A stretch of 64,000 bases of DNA from Uloborus plumipes (Eukaryota; Arthropoda; Arachnida; Araneae; Uloboridae): contig JAXGGA010000018.1 in the NCBI GenBank assembly GCA_038373865.1, forward strand, positions 1 through 64,000, written 5' to 3'. The notes below the pieces were generated by a model, which saw only the letters and a program-made list of their open reading frames with translations, did no database searches and was not told the origin of the DNA. Made by a program: the position numbers and the translations under genes. Positions 45,050 to 55,212 of the stretch are shown in pieces. How positions within the stretch are numbered: the stretch's first letter is position 1; each line of letters begins with the position of its first letter.

Positions 45050-45245
45050 TTAGTCCACAGCACACACATGCCGTAAGGACCCATTTATAGGGCAGGCAAC
45101 CATTCACAATACAACACATTCGCACAAAGATAGGACAAGGACAGGGAGATAGAAAGTATATCCACGCCGGTGCAGGGATTCGAACCCGGAATCACCCCAT
45201 CCGGTCAAACTTCTCAAACCACTAGCCAAGGTGGCTGGCTTGAAA
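45050..45245 (-). mobile_element. tRNA-derived SINE, unit 1
   Basis: On the minus strand GCCACCTTGGCTAGTGGTTT (A-box region) is followed after about 30 bases by GGGTTCGAATCCCTGCACCG (B box). A tRNA-unrelated body follows (CTTTCTATCTCCCTGTCC to ATGCCGTAAGG read from the plus strand). This is the layout of a tRNA-derived SINE. No A tail is clear. Confidence 0.7.
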
Positions 45246-45665
45246 AAGTGTCGAAAGGTAACTAAAAAATCGTAATAGGTAGAAAAACATAGTATAAAAT
45301 CATTTTTGCCGAATTTGGCACAGAGATCCTTTGACTCTCCGGAATTCACATAGGGGGATACCGACGAAAAATCCATGAAACAGTAAGTTTACGCCTACTA
45401 ATAAAAATTGACTAAGTTTTTGGAAGTTGAAAAAAAATCCACGCCGGTGCAGGGATTCGAACCTGGAACCATCCCATCAGGTCAAACTTCTCAAACCACT
45501 AGCCAAGGTGGCTGGCTTGAAAAAGTGTCGATAAGTAACTAAAAAATCGTAATCGCTAGAAAAACCCAGAATAAAATCATTTTTGCCGAATTTGGCACAG
45601 AGATCTTTTGACTCTCCAGAATTCACATAGGTGGATACCGCCGAAAAATCCATGAAACAGAAAGT
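45246..45665. repeat. Tandem duplication of the SINE head and its upstream flank
   Basis: The segment beginning CCACGCCGGTGCAGGGATTC at 45161 recurs at 45440. Its neighbour (CTTGAAAAAGTGTCG through GCCGAATTTGGCACAGAGAT to CCATGAAACAG) recurs with it. Units of about 225 bp are separated by the 55-bp block that also occurs, inverted, at 7858. Confidence 0.75.
45440..45516 (-). mobile_element. tRNA-derived SINE head, unit 2
   Basis: The same A- and B-box sequence as unit 1 (GGTTCGAATCCCTGCACCGG on the minus strand). The body downstream on that strand is missing and replaced by the 55-bp block, so only the tRNA-like head was duplicated. Confidence 0.65.
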
Positions 45666-45770
45666 TCTGTACCAGAGAAGCAGGACGACTTAAGTCCAAA
45701 AATGGCAATTTTCACTTTATTGCTTCATTTTATGTAAAATCTTATTTCTCATCGACCCATGAGTACTAGT

Positions 45771-47997
45771 CCAAGAGCCAGTAGCCGGCAGACTTACGGT
45801 ATTTTAGCAAGCTTCATTTTTTCATCAGACAATGTCCCATGGCTGCTGTTTACGGAATGGGCACTCGTTAAGCTCAAAGCGGGTTCCTATTGGGGCGGCG
45901 GGGCGCGAAAGGTGCCAAAAAAAGTTGAAAATTTACGTCATTTTAGCAAAGCTGATTTTTTGATATGTTGAAGTAGTCGATTGGTACTACTGAAAAATCA
46001 CAATGGCAGACGTCCAGGAGGGTTCCAAAGTGGTGGCAGACGTCCAGAAAGGTGCCAAAAAAAGTTGAAAATTTACGTCATTTTAGCAAAGCTGATTTTT
46101 TGATATGTTGAAGTAGTCGATTGGTACTATTGAAAAATCACAATGGCAGACGTGCAGGCGGGTTCCAAAGTGGTGGCAGACGACCATGAAAAAAAAAAAA
46201 CTTGACATTTTGCGGTATTTTAGCAAAACTCAAATTCATATATGTTGTTAATATGTTAATCAAGGTATTCTAAGCCAATATCCATCACGGCTGACAGCTG
46301 TCACGGTACCAACATCTCGGCGGACCACGGAAAGTGGCCGCCGTCGCGGGGTTAAAAATGTACCGTATACTGCGGGGCATACCTCTTACATTCATTCAAT
46401 CTGCTTGAAAGGTAATGTAATATTTACATAACAAAGTGCAGGATGAATACGTCATTTTAGCAAAGCTGATTTTTTGATATGTTGAAGTAGTTCATTGGTA
46501 CTATTGAAAAATCACAATGGCAGACGTCCAGGAGGGTTCCAAAGTGGTGGCAGAAGTCCAGAAAGGTGCCAAAAAAAGTTGAAAATTTTCGTCATTTTAG
46601 CAAAGCTGATTTTTTGATATGTTGAAGTAGTTGATAGGTACTATTGAAAAATCACAATGGCAGACGTCCAGGAGGGTTCCAAAGTGGTAACAGAAGTCCA
46701 GAAAGGTGCCAAAAAAAGTTGAAAATTTACGTCATTTTAGCAAAGCTGATTTTTTGATATGTTGAAGTAGTCGACTGGTACTATTGAAAAATCACAATGG
46801 CAGACGTCCAGGAGTGTTCCAAAGTGGTGGCAGACGTCCAGAAAGGTGCCAAAAAAAGTTGAAAATTTACATCATTTTAGCAAAGCTGATTTTTTGATAT
46901 GTTGAAGTAGTCGATTAGTACTATTAAAAAATCACAATGGCAGACGTCTAGGAGGGTGCCAAAGTGGTGGCAGACGTCCAGAAAGGTGCCAAAAAAAGTT
47001 GAAAATTTACGTCATTTTAGCAAAGCTGATTTTTTGATATGTTGAAGTAGTCGATTGGTATTATTGAAAAATCACAATGGCAGACGTGCAGGAGGGTTCC
47101 AAAGTGGTGGCAGACGACCATGAAAAAATAAAACTTGACATTTTGCGGTATTTTAGCAAAACTCAAATTCATATATCTTGTTAATATGTTAATCAAGGTA
47201 TTCTAAGCCAATATCCATCACGGCTGACAGCTGTCACGGTTCCAACATCTCGGACGGAAAGTGGCCGCCGTCGCGGGGTTAAAAATGTACCGTATACTGC
47301 GGGGCATACCTCTTACATTCATTCAATCTGCTTGAAAGTTAATCATCTAAAGAAATAAATAAAAACAGTAAAAGGAAGAAAGGAAAATATTTTTGGAATA
47401 TTTATTATCTGCTACCAAAAAAATATCATTCAAACCAATGAATAAATATTTAAAAGATGTGTATTGTTCGCAATTAAAAGTATGGTACTGTTTATGTTAT
47501 TCTTAACTTCGCGATAGCAGACGGCAGCAGCCGAGAGAGCAGCTGCAGAGTGGGAGAACCGCACCATCTGTCTGACACACTGAAATTGTTTTTAACGTGT
47601 AAAATAAATATAGAGGCTTCTGATTTCATTAAAATTGAATAAAATAAAGATTGAATTGTGTATCTATTCTTGGAAAATTATTAATATTTTTTAGACGACT
47701 AAATGACGAGTTTCATTATATTCTCTCATAAGAGTTCCAATTCCATATTATTAAATCTACTGAAGTAAATATGTATTTCAAGTACAAGTATTCACCTTGC
47801 ACTCTGTTATGTAAATATTACATTAACTTTCAAGCAGATTGAATGAATGTAAGAGGTATGCCCCGCAGTATACGGTACATTTTTAACCCCGCGACGGCGG
47901 CCACTTTCCGTGATCTGCCGAGATGTTGGAACCGTGACAGCTGTCAGCCGTGATGGATATTGGCTTAGAATACCTTGATTAACATATTAACAACATA
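45771..47997. mobile_element. 3-kb palindromic composite element, copy 2 (reversed, truncated)
   Basis: It begins CCAAGAGCCAGTAGCCGGC. The module order is end domain, 140-bp units (45905-46190), core, 140-bp units (46447-47115), core, unique centre (47340-47830), reversed core. This is the reverse complement of copy 1. It stops inside the second arm where a pogo-like element sits at 47998. The remaining units and right end do not resume beyond that element, so about 0.9 kb is lost. Confidence 0.8.
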
Positions 47998-49289
47998 CCG
48001 TAAAATGGGGTGAATCGGAACACTTTTCAGCTTTAATTGCAAAAAAAGCAGTTAAAAGATATTTTTTTTAATTTGATTTTCTGGGTAAAAACTTCGGTCT
48101 TGCTTTACTTTTGATATACCAAGCAAAGACAAAACATTTTGAGCAGTTATTATTAAAATATATAGGAAATTATGGGTGTTCCGAATCACCCCGCTGATAG
48201 GGGTCAATCGGAACACATGTTAAATTTTTTATTTTTTTCCATTTAACCTGTAATAGGTCTCACAAACATGAGTAATGTTGATGGGGGAGAATAAGAACAG
48301 ATAATTACTGTCAAATAAAAGTATAATTTCAATACCAGTAAACGTTTATAATTTGTCAAAACTCAATGTAATTTTGAACTTATGAAAAATTAAAATTAAT
48401 TTTAAGAAATGCTTTTTAATTGAAATACAAAGCTTTAACATAAACTGAAGTCACTCATATCGTCCACAAATATGTACTTGTCCTTATAACTAGCAATTGT
48501 GACTCGGCTTAAGTTTTTTCATAGCATCTTCTGGGATGAACTCTGCCTTTTCTTTAGTTTCTTGAAATCTCTGGGTTTTGGAGATTGTCCTGAAAGATTT
48601 TAACGCTTATTCATGACTGTCTGTGTACTGATCCTTTGCTATATAAACTCTATATGACTTTTCCCCGCGTATTTTAAGTAAAAAGAAGTCTCCTGGAGAA
48701 AAAATCTTTTGAAATCTGAAACTTTTTGTCATTCTAAGATCTAGTTGCTCACGAGAAGGGATAAACAGTAATAAATCCTTGTCCTTTTCTTGATTAGAGG
48801 AATCGGGGTCAAAATCTTGATTTTTCAAACAGTTTCCTTCAAATAAGTTTGAATTGGAACAACAAAACAAAGTGTTCCGATTCACCCCGCAATTTTTTTT
48901 CCTATGGCATTTTTCAGAATTCTTCCTTTTTATGACACAATTTATAAAAAATGTAAATTCTAATGTGGTATTCTGTTGTTCAGATACATGCATAATTGAA
49001 ACATACCAGTCTTAGGTTTAAAATATAAGAAGGTTTGTTCTTTCATATGAAGTTTTGCAGTCTATGAAAATGTGATGCTTTCTAGCATTCCACAGGCAGA
49101 CCTCCTTAGAAGCCAGTAGCGTTTCCAGATTGACAAAAGTAATTGTTTCCTACTTCCTATGATCTTGCCTTTCTAAAAAAAAATTAATCGCGAAAAATAC
49201 CCAATAGTATATTTATGAAGAATTTCTTTGTACGGTCGGGAAGTTTTGTTCCGATTGACCCCGCTGTTCCTATACACCCCATTTTACGG
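47998..49289 (-). mobile_element. Pogo-like element, CCGTAAAATGGGG family, copy 3
   Basis: The ends CCGTAAAATGGGG and CCCCATTTTACGG have TA on each side. On the left it interrupts AACATATTAACAACATA of the palindromic element's core. The expected continuation TATGAATTTG is absent on the right. It is 1292 bp, nearly identical in layout to copy 1, with the tail frame on the minus strand. Confidence 0.85.
48475..48993 (-). pseudogene. Pogo/Tigger C-terminal tail, copy 3, with the shared TAA
   Basis: A 128-codon frame (48993-48607) ends FSPGDFFLLKIRGEKSYRVY, then IAKDQ and DSHE, then TAA. It then stays open in the same frame through FRTISKTQRFQETKEKAEF and EDAMKKLKPSHNC to a TAG. It has the same extent as copy 2 and is the best preserved of the three downstream frames. 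The DDE domain is absent from the element. Confidence 0.55.
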
Positions 49290-49785
49290 TACTAAATCAC
49301 AGATACCATGAAGCATAGATTCTATTTTCTACAAAATAATACTGCAACATAGAGCAAGGGTATCCTCCTGTTTAGAGCCAATCAGAAATATCCCAATCAA
49401 AAGATTAGGTATTGCTATAATTGGAGGTTGGGCTATATATTTAGAGCTCCTTTTTTTTAATTGATTTTTCAAGAAATTTTAGTTAATACTTTATAATTAT
49501 GAATGCTTAATGCTCAGGCATCGGAGAAATTCTATTTCTTGTTTTCATCAAATATCTAATTTATTGTTCAATGATTTAATAAATTAAATTTCATGACATA
49601 TTGAGTAGATAATTCATCTATTAATAAATATATCTTTTTTTTTGGTTTCATTAATTTTAAGTCTATGAGAAGGGGAACACATGCATATGGTCGTGGCAAA
49701 AAAACATGCATATACTGTCAGCAGGATATCTCTTAATGCAAGAAATAACCAAAAGTAAACTCTTTTCCTGTGAATAGCTGACATA
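49290..49785. other. AT-rich spacer
   Basis: No supported gene or repeat boundary between the pogo-like element and the dispersed repeat. Confidence 0.4.
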
Positions 49786-50402
49786 TCAGTAGCTTATTTT
49801 CTAAAAAAATTAAAGTTTCTACTGCTCCCCCTTTATGTGAAAAATGGCTGCCAAGATGGCCAAAATCGCATGTTTTTGCCTTATGACTTATGGTTACGCT
49901 TAATTATTTCCAAGAAAGATTGAGAAATCCAAGTTATGCATTGTGTAAATATTTACAGTAAACATTTGTACATTACCAGAAAGTGAGAAAACCTTTGGTT
50001 ATGTCTTCCTTTTTTTGGAATGAATTCCACAATTTTAGCAAAATCGGCAAAATCAAGTTTTTGTGGTGGCAACTTCAAAGAGCCCTATATATTAGCAATT
50101 ATCATTATAAATGTTCTAGTAATTTTTTTCTAAATGCCTGAAGTATCTAGTTTCCATAAATATCTAACATTTTTATATTGCATCAGTATAAAGTTTTAGA
50201 AAAAATGATTAAATAACATCAGTTGCTTAGTATTTTGAGTGGGCGGACAAACTTTGAGGGCCTGTATCTCAGAAAATAAGTGCAGCAAGAGATTAAAAAT
50301 TTGGACTTTTCCATGCCTCTTTATAATCAACCTGTGTGCCAAATTAAAAGAAAATCCGAGTCGGTTATGCGATCCCCATTAGGTGAGTTGGTATGGAATC
50401 AC
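49786..50402. repeat. Dispersed repeat, left part, copy 2
   Basis: Same orientation and landmarks as 12552-13190 (GGCTGCCAAGATGGCC, TTAGCAAAATCGGCAAAATC, GAGTTGGTATGGAATCACTC). Many small indels show that the two copies are old. Confidence 0.75.
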
Positions 50403-50440
50403 TCTTATGCAAATATTACGCGACTAGGTGAAAATGCATA

Positions 50441-50471
50441 GTCCCCTGCCTAATTATGCCAGGCAGGGGAC
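50441..50471. repeat. Hairpin GTCCCCTGCC
   Basis: A perfect 10-bp inverted pair, GTCCCCTGCC and GGCAGGGGAC, with an 11-base loop. It lies between the two parts of the dispersed repeat. Function unknown. Confidence 0.6.
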
Positions 50472-50599
50472 TTGCCCCTGTCATGATTTATCAGAAAAAC
50501 ATAAACTTCAATTGGCCCTCTTTCAACCAAAGTAATAGATTCATTTTCTGAATAATAGTATTAATAAAATACTAACATTTCCAAAAAACATGCCCGGAC

Positions 50600-51130
50600 A
50601 GATTCAGTATGGAAAATGACGAGTTTACGGAGAATCGCCCGTATAGAAACCTTTTTAGTTTTATTTTTTGCTGTTTAAAATTTGTTTCAGTCATCTGGCT
50701 ACAGGGTCATTCCATATAAAACAAAGTTTCAGAAATTATCGCGCAGTACCGTTTTTGATTTTGATGAAATTTAGGTAGGCGATGTGCATAAAAATTCTGT
50801 ATACTCAAAAACGGCTTTATTATTTTCTTAAAAAGTCTCATTCCTGAGATATAGCCATTTCTTTGCTCCGGAGTAAAATAGGACGTTTTTTATCATTTTT
50901 CTTCCTTTTAGACCGATAAAAAGTAATTGATTGCTGAAAAGTCAGCACGTTTTGACAAGTATGGGCTTTTTCCTACATATTTAAATGAAAAAAAAAAAAA
51001 ACTTTTTTTTCAAAATAAATTGCTTTAAAGAATACTTTTTGATAGAAGATTTTAGCAAGAATAAAAGTCAATTTTACAAAATATTCTGACGTGAAGAAAA
51101 AAAATTGAGATCATTTTCGAAATCAGCATA
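50600..51130. repeat. Dispersed repeat, right part, copy 2
   Basis: It shares CTGGCTACAGGGTCATTCC, TCATTCCTGAGATATAGCC and AAAGTAATTGATTGCTG with 15825-16400. Here the two parts are only about 200 bp apart, whereas at the first locus the mariner and its flanks lie between them. Confidence 0.7.
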
Positions 51131-51588
51131 CCAAATAATATAAAGAAAGATCAGAGAAAACTTATTTTGCATTTTTCAAGAAGTTGAATTTCGCAGGGTA
51201 GTGTTATCATTATTATTATTGGCTTTTCTTTTCTTGCTCAAGAATCCTCTTCATTAAGAAACTAATCACTATGGACTTAGTTTTAGCATCAAAATATTTT
51301 TTGACGAATTCAATGTGCAAGAACATGTATTAAAAAGTTCAGTGTTTCAGAACATCGATCTTTTAAAGCAATGATGGTTTTGGGTGGATTTATCGATACC
51401 ATCCATGTTTTAATTTCGAATATCAATGTTTTCAAACATTGATATTCTATGTCACACTACTAATAAGAACAATGTTTCAAATATTTTTTGGAAAAACAAG
51501 TAGGTACCGCTCCCTCGTTAGTCTTTTTACTCGTTCTCGAACAAATGAACTCAATGTAATTAATATAAATATACCAGTAATGGGTGCC
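51131..51588. other. AT-rich spacer with short inverted repeats
   Basis: A small inverted pair, CATTGATATTC near 51439 and GAATATCAATG near 51418. No gene was recognised. Confidence 0.4.
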
Positions 51589-51592
51589 TTAA

Positions 51593-52115
51593 CCCATTAA
51601 TGCCTGACATTTTTTTTCCAAAGATATTTTGTATACTGGTTACAAACAGTGTTTAATGGACAGGAAAAATAATAAAAAAAATATTATGTAAAAAATAATT
51701 TTTTTATTAAGGAAAGAAAAATCGTCCCTTAAAAGTTGCGATAGACCCCAGAGGGTCTAACCCCAGAGACTTTTGAAACTAATTTTTTTTTTTCTGCCTA
51801 CGATATAATATTTTAAAAGACATTTTATAAAAAGAAAAAAAATCAGCAATTAACATAAACTGGGAAGCTGGGAATAACTTTAAAAACTTAACTTTTTCTC
51901 TTGAGATTGTGAACGATGTAATTTTTGATAAAGATCATATTAAAACTGCTACAGAACACACTTTACAATGGTTATGTACTGCAATCTGTTGATAACGAAT
52001 TGAAACAATGCCAAGGTACTAATTGAACACTATTATTTGTTTGAAATGTTCATTTTGGGGAAATTCAGACCCTTTTTTGGACCGTCCCTAAAAAGGGACG
52101 ATAGGCATTAATGGG
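51593..52115. mobile_element. piggyBac-type MITE, 523 bp
   Basis: TTAA (51589-51592 and 52116-52119) flanks ends that read CCCATTAATGCCT and AGGCATTAATGGG, a perfect 13-bp inverted repeat. TTAA followed by CCC is the hallmark of piggyBac elements. It contains inner hairpins (CCGTCCCTAAAAAGGGACG; ACCCCAGAGGGTCTAACCCC). No transposase. Confidence 0.85.
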
Positions 52116-52119
52116 TTAA

Positions 52120-52454
52120 AAATATTAGCCCAGTTACAATGATTTTTTAGAGACTTCTACCATATAATCATTTATCAATCATTGTTTGAATATTCGTGCA
52201 ATATATTACATGCACAAAATCATCAAAAATCTACCATAATTTTAAGAAACGAAACGTCTTAATTTTTTCTGTACTCCAATGAGCATACTAAATTACAGAC
52301 GAACCAACCATGCGATACCTATACCTCAATTGAGCCAATTTTCATTGAACATGCTCATTACAAGGAATAGCTACTATTTTTCAGTGTGTTTAAGTAATCA
52401 AGAAATGTAATTTTTAGAAACGTAATTAGCCACGTTTATTAAGGAAAACACTTG
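52120..52454. other. AT-rich spacer
   Basis: Nothing recognised except AT-rich DNA up to the long T-run at 52455. Confidence 0.4.
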
Positions 52455-52485
<31 letters not shown>

Positions 52486-52680
52486 TGATTAACAGAAAAT
52501 GTACCAGTCATGGAGCACAAGAGTCTTAATAACACAGGTATGCAACCAAAAAACTGCATGGGATATTTTGAATGTACTTTATATTTTTTAGTGTGCTGAA
52601 TTCGAAAATGACCTCTGTTTTTATCCATCACGTACAGTTTTCCCTCAAAATGTGTGTACGGGGTGTGGTAATATACCATT
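52455..52680 (-). pseudogene. A-tailed 5'-truncated copy of an unnamed coding family
   Basis: On the minus strand a 65-codon frame (MVYYHTPYTHFEGKLYVMD, then GHFRIQHTKKYKVHSKYPMQ) ends at TAA directly followed by 29 A (52483-52455). The section around IQHTKK is conserved at the protein level with 55050-55170, which also runs into an A tract. This shape (5'-truncated coding end plus poly(A)) suggests LINE-mediated retrotransposition. I do not know the protein. Confidence 0.5.
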
Positions 52681-52934
52681 TTACCTCTTTATAAGGAAAG
52701 AAAAAATATACTAATTTATGATTTAAAAAAATAATTTACTACAAATATTTTTTCTTATTTGGTTCTTAGATGGCCAAAGAGTACCCACAGTTATAAAAAC
52801 TGAAAAAAAGAGAGAGAGCGAGGATGGGGGTTGGATGGGGAAAGTGCAAACAGGACTGCTACACTCACCTATAGAACCACATTGATGAGGTTCAAATATG
52901 GTGCACTGTGTTCTCTGAATATTAAGGATTTCAT

Positions 52935-53195
52935 TAAAATAAAAGTGATAGTGATAAGAGAGAATGTTTATGTGAGGAGATTTTTTTTCGTTGGATTTGT
53001 TTATTAAAAGTGTTGGTTTGTAGATGTGTGATAGTGATAAGAGAGAATGTTTATGTGAGGGGATTTTTTTTCGCTGGATTTGTTTATTAAAAGTGTTGGT
53101 TTGTAGATGTGTGATAGTGATCAGAGAGAATGTTTATGTGAGGGATTTTTTTTTCGTTGGGATTTGTTTATTAAAAGTATTGGTTTGTGTTAATG
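52935..53195. repeat. 83-bp tandem repeat, about three units
   Basis: GTGATAAGAGAGAATGTTTA (52951) recurs at 53034 and, with one change, at 53117, a step of 83 bp. Units contain CGTTGGATTTGTTTATTAAA and GTGTTGGTTTGTAGATG. The open frame across it only reflects the repeat. Confidence 0.85.
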
Positions 53196-53379
53196 TTGTT
53201 TTTTTTTCTTTTTAATTTCTTCCCCTCTCTTATAAAATCCAGGAAAATAAAATAACATCCAAATAAGCAGAAATGCTGCCATGGTGCATTTTCTCAATCA
53301 AGATAACACCCCTTTTTAAAATAGAACCGTTCAAAGGAGCCCGGTGCTAGTCCAAGTGGCTTTCCAGGTTGGACAGCAT

Positions 53380-54431
53380 TATTGTTGATCGTGAAAAGGA
53401 TTTTTCCACTGCTTTATATTAAATTGGGACTGATTAAACAATTTATCAAGTGTTTGCCAACATATGGAAACTGTTTCAAATATATTTGTTCGAAGTTTCC
53501 GAAATTTTAGGTTCACTTTTGTTTATTATTTTTTATGAATGATACTCATGAAAATGTTTCTGGAAACATGAATTGTTTTGCTAATGACGTCAAAGTTATG
53601 AGGATTGTAGAAAATGATGAACTAGTAAATCAGCTGCAAGAGGATTTGAACCATATTACTAAGTGGGCAGACAAGTGGAGCATGGCAGTGAATGTTGGGA
53701 AATGTCAAGTGCTGCATTTAGGTCATGGAAATAAGCATACTAGCTATTATTTACAGGGTTCAGTCATTAGTAAGGAAGAGAATGTTATGGATCTAGGTGT
53801 CTTAATAAATCAAGACTTCAAGTTTAGTCAACAGTGCAGCATAGCTAGTAACAAAGCCAATAGGATGCTTGAGTTTATAAATAGATCTATTTCAAACAAA
53901 TCTAAGAAGGTTCTTCTACCTTTATATAGAAGTTTGGTAAGACCTCATTTGGAGTATGCTGTTCAGTTTTGGTCTCCTTATCTTAAGAGAGACATTAATT
54001 TATTGAAAAGGGTACAAAGGAGGGCCACAAGGTTAGTGAATGGATTTTCTAATTTAGACTATGATTCCAGACTTAAAATGCTTAACATGTATTGTATAGT
54101 CTTGAGGAAAGGAGAACCAGAGGGGACATGATTCAGTTGTTTAAATTTATCAAAATGAAAGATGTTATAGGGTTAAATTTTTGCACGGAAAGCAGGACAA
54201 GGGGTCATTGTTATAAGCTGCTTAAACCTCAGGCTAACCTGGAAATTCGGAAAATCACTATTTTAGCAGAGTAGCGGGAACTTGGAATAGTTTACCGGAA
54301 GAGGCGGTAAGGAGCAAGGGAGTAGATAGTTTTAAGAGGGCCATTGATCTTCATTGGGGTCTATAATTTGACTAAGACCAGCCCAGTTGGGCCCAGAGCC
54401 TGTTGCTGATAGTCACATTTGTATTTGTAGT
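53380..54431 (+). pseudogene. CR1/L2-like LINE reverse transcriptase, 3' part
   Basis: The long frame 53535-54131 matches the C-terminal half of a non-LTR reverse transcriptase: MNCFANDVKVM (the YADD box, but FAND here, with the first catalytic Asp lost), [61 protein letters not shown] and LLKRVQRRATRL. A frameshift near 54105 is followed by RRTRGDMIQLFKFIK and ends WNSLPEEA to GL and a stop at 54366. Degraded upstream sequence (REKDFSTALY) extends it to about 53380. The 3' end carries short TTTGTA repeats (54418-54431). It is 5'-truncated and dead. Confidence 0.85.
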
Positions 54432-54560
54432 TGTAAATTGACTGAAGCTAAATTGAAAGAGGAAATATTCACAGAACCTGACATGCGCAAACTTTTATCT
54501 GATAAATTGTTTTTTTAATCAAGGAATGAAACAGAAAAGAATCCTTGAACTCATTCAAGG

Positions 54561-55212
54561 ATGAGGTACATAAGTCATTGGAAAGTAACAAAGACTGACC
54601 ATAAAAAAATCGTTAAGAGGACGCTGGCTGCATTCAAAGCTCACAATTGCAATATGAGTTTGAAAGTCCCTTTTCTACATTCTCACGTAGACTACTTTCC
54701 CAAAAACCTTAGAGGCTTTAGTGAGGAACAATGTGAAAGATTTCATCAAGATGTGAAAGTCCCAGAGCAACGCTACCAGGGAAGATGGGACGTAAATATG
54801 ATGTCAGACTGCTGTTAGATGCCCCAGCGGGAAACATAGAATTCCAACCAGCGAAAACGCACCAGAAGAAGTATGAGTAAAAAGAAAAAAACCGTTTGAC
54901 CGTGAAAAGGAGTAGACACTAAATGTGATCTACTTTTTAAAATGTGTTGTAATGAGTAAAAACATTGTACAGCTTTTTTTTTCCAATAAATATGTGATTT
55001 TTCTTTAACTTTAATTTTTTGACTTTGACAATTAAACCCTTGCGTATTGCAAAAAATATGTACGTGATAGAAAAAAATGAAGCTCATGTTTGGATTCAGC
55101 ACACCGAAAAACATAAAAATCAGTCAAAACATCCCATGCATCTGTTCAAAAAATTTTGTTGCAGACCTGTGTAATAGGCCAAGCTCTGATTATCAGATTT
55201 AAAAAAAAAAAA
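54561..55212 (+). pseudogene. Transposon-like protein fragment (HSHVDYFPK type) with A-rich end
   Basis: An 85-codon frame reads NCNMSLKVPFLHSHVDYFPK, then FSEEQCERFHQDVKVPEQR, then YQGRWDVNMMSDCC, and hits TAG where related proteins have W. I recognise this block (MSLK-HFLHSHLDFFP, GERFHQD, RYQG-W) from repeated uncharacterised arthropod proteins, probably transposon-encoded. Farther on, after AATAAA (54985), a frame (YVIEKNEAHVWIQHTEKH) matches the A-tailed copy at 52455, and the locus ends with 12 A (55201-55212). Confidence 0.55.

Noticed and set aside
45161..45240. A functional tRNA gene on the minus strand
   Set aside because: It has A and B boxes but no complete cloverleaf or terminator, continues into a tRNA-unrelated body, and its head is duplicated at 45440, all typical of a SINE.
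52935..53215. Protein with internal repeats (63 codons)
   Set aside because: The frame follows an 83-bp tandem repeat whose period is not a multiple of three, so coding is not maintained across units.
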